From JAVBTT01 sp031556035 (lineage in GTDB: Bacteria > Bacillota > Clostridia > Oscillospirales > UBA929), in NCBI GenBank assembly GCA_031556035.1, contig JAVBTT010000021.1:1-64000 (forward strand): a stretch of DNA of 64,000 nucleotides, given 5' to 3'. The notes under the pieces were generated by a model. That model was not told the origin of the DNA, ran no database searches, and saw nothing but the letters and a program-made list of their open reading frames with translations. Position 1 is the first letter of the stretch; each line of letters opens with the position of its first letter. This document shows positions 53,622-62,605 of this stretch, piece by piece. Both the position numbers and the translations under genes were made by a program.

Positions 53622-53993
53622 ATGGAAAATAAAGAATCCACCGTTAAGCTGGAGGAGCAGGGCTCGATCCATATCGCGGAGGAGGTTGTGGCCTCCATTG
53701 CCGCGCTGGCGGTTTCGGAGGTCGAGGGGGTGTCATCCCTGACTGCGGGGACGGGAGTCGCCGAGCTGCTGTCAAAAAAGACTCCGGCGAAGGGGGTCAA
53801 GATAACAATGGACGGAGCGAAGGTAAACATTGACGTTTCAATGCTGGTGCAGTACGGCTATCAGATAACCAGCGTCGCGCAAAAGGTTCAGGAGAGCGTC
53901 AGGAGCGCCATTGAGACCATGACCGGACTTGAGGCCGGTGTTATAAACGTGCACATTAATGGGGTTTCATTTGATAAACCGGCAAAAAAGTAA
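53622..53993 (+). CDS. Asp23/Gls24 family envelope stress protein
   Basis: A 123-residue protein. GSIHIAEEVVASIAALAVSEVEGVSSL begins the Asp23 domain, and GVKITMDGAKVNIDVSMLVQYGYQI and VINVHINGVSF complete it. It is widely placed upstream of nusB in Clostridia and Bacillus (YqhY). It probably modulates membrane or lipid synthesis, the exact role being unclear. Confidence 0.93.
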   Translation: MENKESTVKLEEQGSIHIAEEVVASIAALAVSEVEGVSSLTAGTGVAELLSKKTPAKGVKITMDGAKVNIDVSMLVQYGYQITSVAQKVQESVRSAIETMTGLEAGVINVHINGVSFDKPAKK

Positions 53994-54046
53994 TGTGTTT
54001 TCTATAATAAAGATAAAACCATTTTATTACTGAGGCAGGACTCCAT

Positions 54047-54493
54047 ATGACAAGAAGAAACGCCCGCGAGTTCACTGTGGGCATGGTGTATTGTTTCGAC
54101 TACGGCGCACGGCCTGCGGAGCTCATTGCGGAGAGGCTGTCCGAAGATTTCTTCAGGCGCGTTTCCGGCGAGGACGAGATCTTCGCAACGCTCCCTGACG
54201 AGGTTCAGAGGGAGTACATTTCCAGGCTTATAAACGGGGTCTATGAACACCTGACCGAGCTGGACGGCTATATTGAGAAGTATTCGGTGGGCTGGAAGTT
54301 CGGCCGGCTGCCGCGAATGGCGCTCGCAGTCATGCGGGTGTGCATGTACGAAGTGTTATATATGCAGGACGTGCCGGACGGAGCCGCAATGGACGAGGCG
54401 GTAGAGATATCCAAGCACTATGAGCCTGCGGAGGTCAGCGCTTTTATTAACGGGATACTGGGGAGCTTTTTCCGCGCGGAGATAAAGGATTAG
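54047..54493 (+). CDS. nusB: Transcription antitermination protein NusB
   Basis: 148 residues, all helical. It starts TRRNAREFTVGMVYCFDYG and ends in VSAFINGILGSFFRAEI, the family C-terminus. It works with NusE (S10) in rRNA antitermination. Confidence 0.93.
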   Translation: MTRRNAREFTVGMVYCFDYGARPAELIAERLSEDFFRRVSGEDEIFATLPDEVQREYISRLINGVYEHLTELDGYIEKYSVGWKFGRLPRMALAVMRVCMYEVLYMQDVPDGAAMDEAVEISKHYEPAEVSAFINGILGSFFRAEIKD

Positions 54494-54528
54494 GCGTGTC
54501 CACGTAAGCAGGGGAGGGATGAGGCGGA

Positions 54529-55722
54529 ATGGACGATGCTCTGTCCGTTTCTCAGGTGAACGCGTATTTAAAAGCACTGATTGACGGAGACAATGTATTG
54601 CAGCAGCTTTTTATACGCGGAGAACTGTCAAACTACAAGCGCTATCCCTCAGGGCACCACTATTTCACCCTCAAGGACAGCGAAAGCGTGCTCAGGTGCG
54701 TATTTTTTAAAGGCGACGCGTCAAAACTGAGCTTTTCGCCGTCGGATGGTATGAAGGTTATTGCCGCAGGGCGTCTGTCGGTCTTCCCCAGGGACGGCGC
54801 GGTGCAGCTATATTGCAGCAGGCTGCTGCCGGACGGCGTGGGCTCACTGTCAGCGGCGTTTGAACAGCTGAAGGAAAAGCTGTCGCAGGAGGGGCTGTTT
54901 GACGAAGCGCATAAGAAGACGCTTCCCCGCTTCCCGGAGAGGGTGGTCTTGATAACAAGCCCAGCCGGGGCCGCCGTGCGGGATATGATACGCATCTTCA
55001 AAAGGCGCTGGCCGCTGTGCAGTCTTGTAGTGGCCCCGGTGAGGGTTCAGGGCGATGAGGCTCCCGGGGAAATTGTCTCCGCGCTGCGTTATGTCAACAA
55101 AATGAGGCTGGGCGATATCATCATCACCGGGCGCGGGGGAGGCTCCCTTGAGGATCTTTGGGCATTCAACGACGAACGGGTCGCGCGCGCGATATTCGCG
55201 TCCGCGATACCGGTAGTCTCGGCTGTAGGGCATGAGCCCGACATCACAATATCTGATTTTGTCGCGGATGTCAGGGCGTCCACCCCGTCGCACGCGGCGG
55301 AGCTTGTGGCCCCGGATCAGGCGGAGTGGGCTGGAAGGCTGGAGCAGATGGGCTCGCGACTGCGCGGATCCGTCGGCATGAGACTTGAAAGGGCCGCTGA
55401 AAAGCTGTCGCAGTACAGCAAGGCGTTTGAAAACCCGATGCGCCTGCTTGAGACCCGCGCCCAGCTTGTCGATATACAATATGCGCGTGTGTGTGAAAGC
55501 TTTAACAGACTTTCCTCGACAAAGCGCGAGCGTTTTCTTCAGAGCGCGGCGAGGCTGGACTCCCTGAGTCCTCTTAAGGTGTTGTCTCGTGGTTATTCGC
55601 TTGCGTTTGACGGAGAGGGCGGCGTAATCAAGGACGCCTCCGCCGCGCATCCTGATGATATTATAACGATACGCCCCGAGAAGGGAAGACTGTACTGCCG
55701 GGTTGAGAGGGTTGAGGCTTGA
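54529..55722 (+). CDS. xseA: Exodeoxyribonuclease VII large subunit
   Basis: 397 residues. An OB-fold N-terminus (SVSQVNAYLKALIDGDNVLQ) has FIRGELSNYKRYPSGHHYFTLKD. The catalytic region has ITSPAGAAVRDMIRIFKRRWP, GRGGGSLEDLWAFNDE and VGHEPDITISDFVAD. A long coiled coil follows. Strong GGGGAGGG before the start. Its stop overlaps the xseB start. Confidence 0.96.
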   Translation: MDDALSVSQVNAYLKALIDGDNVLQQLFIRGELSNYKRYPSGHHYFTLKDSESVLRCVFFKGDASKLSFSPSDGMKVIAAGRLSVFPRDGAVQLYCSRLLPDGVGSLSAAFEQLKEKLSQEGLFDEAHKKTLPRFPERVVLITSPAGAAVRDMIRIFKRRWPLCSLVVAPVRVQGDEAPGEIVSALRYVNKMRLGDIIITGRGGGSLEDLWAFNDERVARAIFASAIPVVSAVGHEPDITISDFVADVRASTPSHAAELVAPDQAEWAGRLEQMGSRLRGSVGMRLERAAEKLSQYSKAFENPMRLLETRAQLVDIQYARVCESFNRLSSTKRERFLQSAARLDSLSPLKVLSRGYSLAFDGEGGVIKDASAAHPDDIITIRPEKGRLYCRVERVEA

Positions 55723-55967
55723 TGGAGTTAAGTTTTGAGCAGGCGCTTGCAAGACTTGAGGAAATTGTAGCGCAAATGGACAGGGGGGACATGCCCCTGG
55801 ACAAGGCCATCGCGCTTTTCGAGGAGGGAACCGGACTTGTAAGGCGCTGCTCCGGCCTTCTCAAGGATGCGGAACAAACCGTTGTGAAGCTGGGCAGGAA
55901 CAGCGAAGGCGCAGTCGGGGAACTGCCTTTCGGGGAGGGTGAAGATGGCGCATCAGAAAAGACTTGA
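55722..55967 (+). CDS. xseB: Exodeoxyribonuclease VII small subunit
   Basis: 81 residues. SFEQALARLEEIVAQMDRGDMPLDKAIALFEEG is the complete family signature. ATG 55722 shares its A with the xseA stop (TGATG). Confidence 0.95.
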   Translation: MELSFEQALARLEEIVAQMDRGDMPLDKAIALFEEGTGLVRRCSGLLKDAEQTVVKLGRNSEGAVGELPFGEGEDGASEKT

Positions 55968-56832
55968 TGAGTATATTGCTAATATAGAGCAGGCTATGGA
56001 GCGGTATCTGCCCAATGTTCCGGTAGCGCAGGCAAGGCTGCTGGATTCGATGTACTACAGCCTGTTCGCGGGCGGAAAGAGAATACGCCCCGTGTTGCTT
56101 CTGGAATTTTGCCGCATGTGCGGGGGCAATACTAATGACGCGATGCCGTTTGCTGCCGCGCTTGAGATGATACACACCTATTCGCTGATTCACGACGACC
56201 TTCCCTGCATGGACGATGACGAGCTGCGGCGGGGACGACCGTGTAACCATATAATCTTCGGTGAGGCCACGGCAATGCTTGCCGGGGACGCGCTCCTGAC
56301 CGCAGCGTTTGAGACCATGCTGGATTCGGACAATCTGCAGGGAGTTGATCCGGCTCGCGTTGTCAGGGCGGCCCATGTCATAGCCTGGTCATCCGGCGTG
56401 TATGGAATGGCCGGAGGGCAGGAGCTTGACATGGGAAATGAGGATTTGGAAAGCACACTCCAATCCGCCGCGTTTATACATCAGCTGAAAACCGGGGCGC
56501 TTTTCAGGGCGGCAGCCGAGGCAGGCTGCATAATCGGCGGCGAAGGACCGGCGTTGATAAATCACGCGTCCTCGTACGCCAACTTTATGGGGCTCGTATT
56601 CCAGATAACGGATGACATATTGAATGTCGAGGGCTCAAAGGAGAAGCTGGGCAAGGGGACGGGCACGGACGTCATAAACGACAAGCTGACGTTTGTAAAG
56701 GTCTTGGGCATAGAAAAGTGCAAGGAGCTGGTAAGCACCCTGACGGCGGACGCCATACAGTGCCTTGAGCCATTTGATGACAAGGGATTCCTTGTATGGC
56801 TCACAAATAAACTGGCAAAAAGAGAATTTTAA
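55945..56832 (+). CDS. ispA: Polyprenyl diphosphate synthase (farnesyl/geranylgeranyl)
   Basis: 295 residues. The first Asp-rich motif is HDDLPCMDDDELRRG (about 84-98), and the second is ITDDILNVEG (about 223). The Gly-Lys-Arg of the isopentenyl-binding site is in FAGGKRIRPV. It condenses IPP and DMAPP/GPP to farnesyl diphosphate, feeding undecaprenyl and quinone synthesis. The start at ATG 55945 is inside the xseB end with GGGGAGGG ahead. Together with dxs it is the isoprenoid core of this operon. Confidence 0.95.
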   Translation: MAHQKRLDEYIANIEQAMERYLPNVPVAQARLLDSMYYSLFAGGKRIRPVLLLEFCRMCGGNTNDAMPFAAALEMIHTYSLIHDDLPCMDDDELRRGRPCNHIIFGEATAMLAGDALLTAAFETMLDSDNLQGVDPARVVRAAHVIAWSSGVYGMAGGQELDMGNEDLESTLQSAAFIHQLKTGALFRAAAEAGCIIGGEGPALINHASSYANFMGLVFQITDDILNVEGSKEKLGKGTGTDVINDKLTFVKVLGIEKCKELVSTLTADAIQCLEPFDDKGFLVWLTNKLAKREF

Positions 56833-56833
56833 C

Positions 56834-57280
56834 ATGAGAAACGCAGTTGATTTCCTCACAGGCAACCATGTATTGAACGTCACCTTTTTTGCCTTTTTAA
56901 CCGCCCAGGTTTTGAAGGTTATTATAGTGCTGATTACTAAAAGAAAGCTGGATTTCAGAAGGCTTGTTGGATCGGGAGGCATGCCGAGCTCACACGCGTC
57001 GACCGTATCCTGCCTCGCGGCGGCAGTGGGAAAGAATATGGGCACCGACACAGTCATTTTTGCGGTATCAGTGGTGTTTGCAATAATTGTCATGTATGAC
57101 GCCTCAAACGTGCGCCGGGCTGCGGGAGAGCAGGCTAAAATACTGAACTATATGATGGAGCACTGGTCTGAAACAACGCCTGAGGTATTTGGCAAGGAGC
57201 TCAAGGAGCTTCTTGGGCATACTCCGGTGGAGGTGTTTTTTGGTTCTCTGCTCGGGATTGCGTTTGGGGTAGTCTTATGA
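56834..57280 (+). CDS. YuiD-like divergent PAP2 family protein (DUF212)
   Basis: A 148-residue membrane protein. VLNVTFFAFLTAQVLKVIIVL is the first helix, and SGGMPSSHAS-type sequence (GSGGMPSSHASTVS, about 51-64) is the conserved core. It is related to acid phosphatases of the PAP2 group but lacks the full catalytic set. It starts directly after ispA (TAACATG). A role on a prenyl phosphate is plausible from its position but unproven. Confidence 0.88.
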   Translation: MRNAVDFLTGNHVLNVTFFAFLTAQVLKVIIVLITKRKLDFRRLVGSGGMPSSHASTVSCLAAAVGKNMGTDTVIFAVSVVFAIIVMYDASNVRRAAGEQAKILNYMMEHWSETTPEVFGKELKELLGHTPVEVFFGSLLGIAFGVVL

Positions 57281-57286
57281 GATAAT
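57258..57286 (+). promoter_or_regulatory. Candidate promoter just ahead of the OLE RNA
   Basis: -35 TTGCGT (57258-57263), 17-bp spacer, -10 GATAAT (57281-57286). Its predicted start near 57293 falls where the OLE-like RNA begins. The -35 is only partly consensus. Confidence 0.45.
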
Positions 57287-57289
57287 AGA

Positions 57290-57985
57290 TTGGAGTTTTG
57301 GAGGCGCGGTATCCTAGTCAGAGCTTCCGATCCCCAAGACGGGCCTAAAAATCCGTCAAAGGGCACATCGATGAAGTCCCTGGTGCTTGCTGCTTACGCC
57401 CAGTTTGGGGTGGGTGCTGGGGGTTAAGGCTTGGGGGCGTGGCGCAATGGCATGTGCCTGCCGACCCCTTTGCCGTGGAGACCTGTTCTTGTGGGCGATA
57501 GTATCTGCGATTCGTCTACGACTCAGGGGGAACCTGCAATGCGGTGCCTTCGGGTGGCTGTGTGCAGAGTAGCCTGCCTTGCGTGGGTATGGCGGATAAG
57601 GATTCATGCCGAAGGCTCATGGCCATGAGCCAATAGGCTATTGTCCTTTGAAACCATGTCTGCTAAAGAGGCCAAGGATCGGCTTGCCTGCGGCGGAAAA
57701 CGCCTAGGCCGTCTTTCGGGGACGTCCGGGGGATTACAGTGCGGACTCAGTGGCAATTCGGTAACGCTGCGGTGGCTAGCGCCGCCGCCTGGCAACAGTG
57801 CGGAGCATGGTTTAAAGGGAAACCGCCCGATCGGCGACGAGGGGTACCATGCGGGGAAAACCAACCGAACCTATGCCGTAAGATTTACTCCGGGCGCCGC
57901 CTCCAAACTAAAAAGAATAGCGAAGCCACCGCGTGTGAGCAAATAAGCAAGGAGCGACCTTCAGGTAGCGACGCAGACATATTGA
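57290..57985 (+). ncRNA. ole: OLE RNA (ornate, large, extremophilic)
   Basis: A gap of about 720 bases between YuiD and oapA with no credible protein: the open frames carry no ribosome sites or family motifs. It is GC-rich and full of local stems: GACGG/CCGTC (57338-57357), GGCGCA/TGTGCC (57441-57458), a perfect GGCTCATGG palindrome (57614-57631), and an 8-bp GCGGTGGC/GCCGCCGC stem with loop TAGC (57769-57788). OLE RNAs average about 600 nt, lie directly upstream of oapA, and sit between ispA and dxs in anaerobic or extremophilic Firmicutes. Order, size and partner all fit. It forms a membrane ribonucleoprotein linked to stress tolerance. Exact ends are inferred. Confidence 0.9.
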
Positions 57986-58002
57986 TTTAGGAGTGAAAAT
58001 AT

Positions 58003-58644
58003 TTGGTTAGCGAGGACCCTCCGGAACAAAAGCTGAAGCCGCATGGCAAGGATTATTTCCATCCGGACAGGAGAGTCAGGAAGAGTAAAAAGGCGAAAGC
58101 CTCAAAAATCAGATGGGTTCTTAAGACAATCGGGTGGACTTTTGTCATCTCAATCCTGTTCTCGTTTATTTCCAACACGGCCATAAGCGGTCTGAGCGTA
58201 TTCCCGGCGATGCTCATTCTGCTGATGTTTATATTGTTTGGAATAATTTTCGATATCGTCGGTCTGGCGGTTGCGACAGCTGACGAGAAGCCGTTTCATT
58301 CCATGGCGACCCGAAGGGTGAAGGGAGCGCATCAGAGCCTGCGGCTTGTTCGCAGCGCCGAAAAGGTGTCAAGCTTTTGCAATGATGTGGTGGGGGATAT
58401 TTCGGGTATCATATCCGGCGCCACCACATCAGTTATCGCGTCCAGCCTTATCGCGGACTATTCTCTGAATAATCTGCTCACGCAGCTTATATTTTCAGCG
58501 GTTGTCGCGTCGATGACGGTGGGCGGAAAAGCCATGGGGAAATCCTTCGCAATGAAAAACAACACACGCATCGTGCATCTTGTGGGAATTATTATGTACC
58601 ATGTAACCGGTGTGGCGCGCATTATACGAAAACCAAGGTCGTGA
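58003..58644 (+). CDS. oapA: OLE-associated protein A, OapA
   Basis: A 213-residue membrane protein started by TTG with AGGAGTG ahead. The basic N-terminus (RRVRKSKKAKASK) is suited to RNA contact. Four membrane helices follow at about 47-67, 69-91, 130-152 and 157-176. FDIVGLAVATADEKPFHSM and RSAEKVSSFCNDVVGDISG are the conserved cores. The run of helices with an AxxxA-AtADEKPF loop resembles DUF21-type magnesium transporter membrane domains, by reading only. It anchors the OLE RNA to the membrane in studied relatives. Placement between the RNA and dxs is the classical one. Confidence 0.9.
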   Translation: MVSEDPPEQKLKPHGKDYFHPDRRVRKSKKAKASKIRWVLKTIGWTFVISILFSFISNTAISGLSVFPAMLILLMFILFGIIFDIVGLAVATADEKPFHSMATRRVKGAHQSLRLVRSAEKVSSFCNDVVGDISGIISGATTSVIASSLIADYSLNNLLTQLIFSAVVASMTVGGKAMGKSFAMKNNTRIVHLVGIIMYHVTGVARIIRKPRS

Positions 58645-58650
58645 TATATT

Positions 58651-60432
58651 ATGGGCTTTCTGTGCCAAAGGGATTTGAATATCAAAGAACTTCAGGACTC
58701 CGATATCCCTGCGCTCTGCGGGGAGATCAGGGAGTTTTTAATAGATAACCTCTCGCAAAACGGCGGGCATTTGGCCTCCAATCTGGGGACTGTCGAGCTG
58801 ACGGTCGCTCTGCACAGGGTCTTTGATACCGCCTGGGACAGAATTGTTTTCGATGTGGGGCACCAGTGCTACACGCACAAGCTGCTGACAGGCAGAAAGG
58901 AAGGCTTTTCCACATTCCGTCACCTGGGGTCGATAGCCGGATTTCCCAAGCCGGACGAAAGCCCGCACGACGCGTTTGCAACGGGGCATGCCTCGACTTC
59001 TGTGTCGGCTGCGCTTGGCATGGCCAGAGCCTTCGCGCTTAAGGGAGAGGACAGGCGGGCGGTCGCGGTTATAGGGGACGGTGCGCTGACCGGGGGACTC
59101 GCGTATGAGGGACTCAACGACGCGGGGCAGAGTGGGCTTCCTCTCATAGTTGTACTTAATGATAACGGCATGTCGATAGCGGGAAATGTGGGGGGCGTGT
59201 CTAAACACTTGGCGGCGCTGAGAGTCAAGCCGCAGTATTTCATGGCGAAATCCGCCGTGCACAGGGCCCTGAAGCCCATACCCGGCGGTAAAGTCATTGA
59301 AACACTGATTGGCGTTGGAAAGCGAACGGTCAAGGAGATTCTGCTCCCGGAGACCATTTTTGAGAACATGGGGTTTACTTATCTTGGCCCTATGGACGGA
59401 CACGACGTGGAGGCGATGGTCCACGTTTTCCGCCAGGCGGTATCCCTTGATCGTCCGGTGCTGGTGCACCTTTCCACAATCAAGGGAAAGGGCTACAGCT
59501 TTTCGGAGGCCAACCCCAGCAAATTCCACGGTGTGGCACGCTTTAACATTGGAAACGGAAAATCTGTAGAAGCCAAAAAGGATACATTTTCCTCCGTATT
59601 TGGAAAAACACTTACCGAGCTCGCGGATAATGACGGCAGGATTTGCGCCATTACCGCCGCTATGCGTTCGGCGACGGGGCTTGATCCGTTCTGTCGGCGC
59701 TTCAAAGCAAGGTTTTTTGACGTTGGCATCGCGGAGGGCCATGCAGTAACGATGGCCGCGGGCCTTGCAAAACAGGGGATGCGGCCGGTTGTCGCTATAT
59801 ACTCGACATTTCTACAAAGGGCATACGACCAGATAATTCATGATGTCGCCCTGCAAAGGCTGCCCGTCGTGTTCGCAATAGACAGGGCCGGACTTGTGGG
59901 TGAGGACGGCGAAACTCATCATGGAGTTTTTGACGCGGAGTTTATTTCCTCGATACCCAATATGCGCCTGTACTGCCCCGCGAGCTTTGCGGAGCTTAGC
60001 GCCATGCTTGCGGAGGCACTCGCTATGAACGCTCCGGCCGCGATACGCTATCCAAGGGGAGGCGAAGGGGAGTATGCCGGATGCGGCCTTGCCCCCGCCG
60101 CGCTCAGGGAGGGCGGAGACGCGACCATAGTCACGCACGGATTTATTGCGAATGAGGCGGTAAAGGCCTCTGATTTGCTCAAAAACAGCGGGATTGGCTG
60201 CTCTGTTATTAAGTTAGATAGGCTAAAACCATTTGATAAAGACAAGGTAAAGTCCCTGCTAAAGGGAAAAGTATTTCTCCTCGAAGAAAATATAGGGGTA
60301 TTGCCGAAATTGCTCGACGGCATACCGCTGAACCTTGACGGAGAATTTGTATCTCACGGAACAAGGGAAGAATTGCTGCGTGTCTGCGGGATTGACGGAG
60401 CGTCCATCGCGCACAGGATTGCCAATGCTTAA
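58651..60432 (+). CDS. dxs: 1-Deoxy-D-xylulose-5-phosphate synthase
   Basis: 593 residues, TPP-dependent; it joins pyruvate and glyceraldehyde 3-phosphate at the start of the MEP isoprenoid pathway. NGGHLASNLGTVELTVALH, DVGHQCYTHKLLTGR, GDGALTGGLAYEGLN (TPP-binding GDG..N), AEGHAVTMAAGLA and RAGLVGEDGETHHGVFD are family hallmarks. A bit shorter than average. ATG 58651 has no strong ribosome site; a TTG at codon 9 with AAAGGGAT is an alternative. Confidence 0.95.
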   Translation: MGFLCQRDLNIKELQDSDIPALCGEIREFLIDNLSQNGGHLASNLGTVELTVALHRVFDTAWDRIVFDVGHQCYTHKLLTGRKEGFSTFRHLGSIAGFPKPDESPHDAFATGHASTSVSAALGMARAFALKGEDRRAVAVIGDGALTGGLAYEGLNDAGQSGLPLIVVLNDNGMSIAGNVGGVSKHLAALRVKPQYFMAKSAVHRALKPIPGGKVIETLIGVGKRTVKEILLPETIFENMGFTYLGPMDGHDVEAMVHVFRQAVSLDRPVLVHLSTIKGKGYSFSEANPSKFHGVARFNIGNGKSVEAKKDTFSSVFGKTLTELADNDGRICAITAAMRSATGLDPFCRRFKARFFDVGIAEGHAVTMAAGLAKQGMRPVVAIYSTFLQRAYDQIIHDVALQRLPVVFAIDRAGLVGEDGETHHGVFDAEFISSIPNMRLYCPASFAELSAMLAEALAMNAPAAIRYPRGGEGEYAGCGLAPAALREGGDATIVTHGFIANEAVKASDLLKNSGIGCSVIKLDRLKPFDKDKVKSLLKGKVFLLEENIGVLPKLLDGIPLNLDGEFVSHGTREELLRVCGIDGASIAHRIANA

Positions 60433-61240
60433 AAAAAGACTTGATCTGTTGCTCTACGAGCGAGGTCTGTGCCCTTCGCGCGAACGGGCTAAAACCACGA
60501 TAATGAGCGGAATGGTTTATGTCGACGGGCAAAAATCCTGCAAGCCCGGCTTGGAGGTGCGCGAGGATTCATTGCTGGAGGTGCGTGAGGATCCGATTGG
60601 CTTTGTGAGCAGGGGAGGGCTGAAGCTCAAAAAGGCTCTGGAGGAGTTCGGGGTTGATCCCGCGGGACGCAACGCCCTGGATTGCGGAGCCTCTACCGGG
60701 GGCTTTACAGATTGTCTGCTTAAGCGCGGGGCGAGCCACGTATGGGCGATAGACGTTGGATACGGACAGCTCGCCTGGACTTTAAGAAATGACGAGCGCG
60801 TCACCTGCATTGAGCGCTTCAACGTGCGCAGCCTGACGAGAGAGCATATTGGGCAGCCCGTTGACCTGGCTGTTATAGACGTAAGCTTTATTTCGCTGAA
60901 GCTGGTTTTGCCTGTTGTGTTCAATGTGCTGGAGGAAGCATGTGAAGTAATATGCCTTGTCAAGCCTCAGTTTGAGGCGACGCGCGAATTGGTTGGGAAA
61001 AATGGCGTAATCAGGGATCCAGCTACCCACAGCGATATTCTTGCTGGGCTTGTCGGCTGTTTTGACGGAAACGGCATGACTGTAAAGCATATAACCTATT
61101 CGCCAATAAAGGGACCGAAGGGCAATATAGAGTTTTTAATGCACTTGGCAAGACCCGGCTTTGGAGGATGCGTCACTTCTGCCCAGATTGAGAATATTAT
61201 TAATAGCGCGCATTTTGACTTGAAAGGACAGGAACAATGA
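60425..61240 (+). CDS. tlyA: TlyA family rRNA (cytidine-2'-O)-methyltransferase
   Basis: 271 residues. An S4 domain (4-62) begins KKRLDLLLYERGLCPSRERAKTTI. The FtsJ-like Rossmann fold has ALDCGASTGGFTDCLLKRGA (SAM site) and VDLAVIDVSFISLKLVLP. It probably methylates 16S/23S rRNA at ribose. ATG 60425 lies in the end of dxs. Relatives in Bacillus are named YqxC. Confidence 0.92.
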   Translation: MLKKRLDLLLYERGLCPSRERAKTTIMSGMVYVDGQKSCKPGLEVREDSLLEVREDPIGFVSRGGLKLKKALEEFGVDPAGRNALDCGASTGGFTDCLLKRGASHVWAIDVGYGQLAWTLRNDERVTCIERFNVRSLTREHIGQPVDLAVIDVSFISLKLVLPVVFNVLEEACEVICLVKPQFEATRELVGKNGVIRDPATHSDILAGLVGCFDGNGMTVKHITYSPIKGPKGNIEFLMHLARPGFGGCVTSAQIENIINSAHFDLKGQEQ

Positions 61241-62094
61241 AGAATATCCTGTTGTTTCCCAACTCAGAGCGCGATATCGGATTTACAAACACATTAAAGA
61301 TCGCAAAAATGCTGCGCGAGTTTGGCGCGGAGGTCTCGCTTCCGCTTGAGCTCGCTCCGGCAGAGTATGATTTTAAGGATATTAATGTGCTCCCGCTGAA
61401 TCAGGCGCTTAGTACGCTTGACCTGGTTATTTCTTTGGGCGGGGATGGCACACTGCTGCGCTGCGCCCAGTTCGCGAGTGAGTACCGCATACCGATACTG
61501 GGGATTAATCTTGGGAACATAGGAATGCTGGCCGAGCTTGAGCAGGACGAGTATGGGATGCTTGAGCACGTTTTCGCGGGAGAGTATGAACTCGACCGCC
61601 GCATGATGATAAGATCCTCAGTGCAAACCGGCGAAAGCTCAATGTCGGTCTATGCCCTTAATGACGTCGTGATATTCCGGGGAACGCTGGGTCAGTCTAT
61701 CAAGCTCAGGCTCCTGGTGGGCGGAAGCTATTTGTACGAATTTTTTGGAGACGGTATAATTATTTCAACTCCCACCGGTTCATCAGGCTACTCAATGTCG
61801 GCGGGAGGTCCGCTGGTTGAGCCGAACGCAAATACAATACTTCTGACTCCGATATGCCCGTACGCCTCTTACGCGCATTCCTTTGTCCTGGACGCGGACA
61901 GGGAGATTGAGATAATCCCGATAGTATCCGCAGAGCGATACGCGTTTGTCACCGCTGACGGCGGACAGGCGGTCAGGCTTACGGAAAACTCTCGCGTTAC
62001 CGTAAACAAGGCCGACCGCCATACTGATATTCTGAGATTGAAAAAACGCAATTTTTATGAGATAATCCGGGAAAAGCTAAACAAACCGAGGTGA
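61237..62094 (+). CDS. nadK: NAD kinase
   Basis: 285 residues. SLGGDGTLLRCAQFA (GGDGT) and NEd-type ALNDVVIFRG, then ISTPTGSSGYSMSAGGPLVEP. It makes NADP from NAD. It overlaps tlyA by four bases. Confidence 0.94.
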   Translation: MKNILLFPNSERDIGFTNTLKIAKMLREFGAEVSLPLELAPAEYDFKDINVLPLNQALSTLDLVISLGGDGTLLRCAQFASEYRIPILGINLGNIGMLAELEQDEYGMLEHVFAGEYELDRRMMIRSSVQTGESSMSVYALNDVVIFRGTLGQSIKLRLLVGGSYLYEFFGDGIIISTPTGSSGYSMSAGGPLVEPNANTILLTPICPYASYAHSFVLDADREIEIIPIVSAERYAFVTADGGQAVRLTENSRVTVNKADRHTDILRLKKRNFYEIIREKLNKPR

Positions 62095-62099
62095 TAGCA

Positions 62100-62552
62100 A
62101 TGAAATTTCAGAGACAGTCGAAGATATTGGAAATCATTCAGGCGAGCGAGGTGGAGACACAGGAGGAATTGTCATCTCTGCTCCAGCGGGCCGGTTTCAG
62201 GACTACCCAGGCCACTATTTCCAGGGATATAAAAGAGCTCAGGCTTGTGAAGGCGCTTTCCGGAGACAACAAGTACAAATATACTGTTTCGTCCGGGAAC
62301 GGGGAGATCACGCATTCCGGACGTTTGAGGACAATATTTCACGAAAGCGTCACCTCATGTGAAGCGGCGCAGAATATTCTGGTTCTCAAAACACTGCCGG
62401 GTCTTGCCTCGGCAGCATGCGCGGCGCTTGACGCGATGAATTTTCCATCTCTAGTGGGAACCATCGCCGGAGACGACACTGCATTTCTCGCGCTGAGAGA
62501 TAGCGCCGCAGCGGAAGAGCTTTTGGCGATAATACACACAATGATGGACTAG
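62100..62552 (+). CDS. argR: Arginine repressor
   Basis: 150 residues. The winged helix N-terminus has KFQRQSKILEIIQ, ETQEELSSLL and TTQATISRDIKELRLVKAL. The C-terminal hexamer and arginine domain has VLKTLPGLASAACAALDAM and GTIAGDDTAFLALRD. Position before recN is the Bacillus order. ATG 62100 has GAGGTGAT ahead. Confidence 0.95.
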   Translation: MKFQRQSKILEIIQASEVETQEELSSLLQRAGFRTTQATISRDIKELRLVKALSGDNKYKYTVSSGNGEITHSGRLRTIFHESVTSCEAAQNILVLKTLPGLASAACAALDAMNFPSLVGTIAGDDTAFLALRDSAAAEELLAIIHTMMD

Positions 62553-62605
62553 GTATAAAGAGTAACTGTTATTATTTATTCGAATATCTATTGGGATGTG
62601 AAAGC

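Noticed and set aside
57641..57946. Open frames inside the 57290-57985 gap read as small proteins
   Set aside because: They lack ribosome sites and family motifs and lie over several strong RNA stems. An OLE RNA explains the region better.
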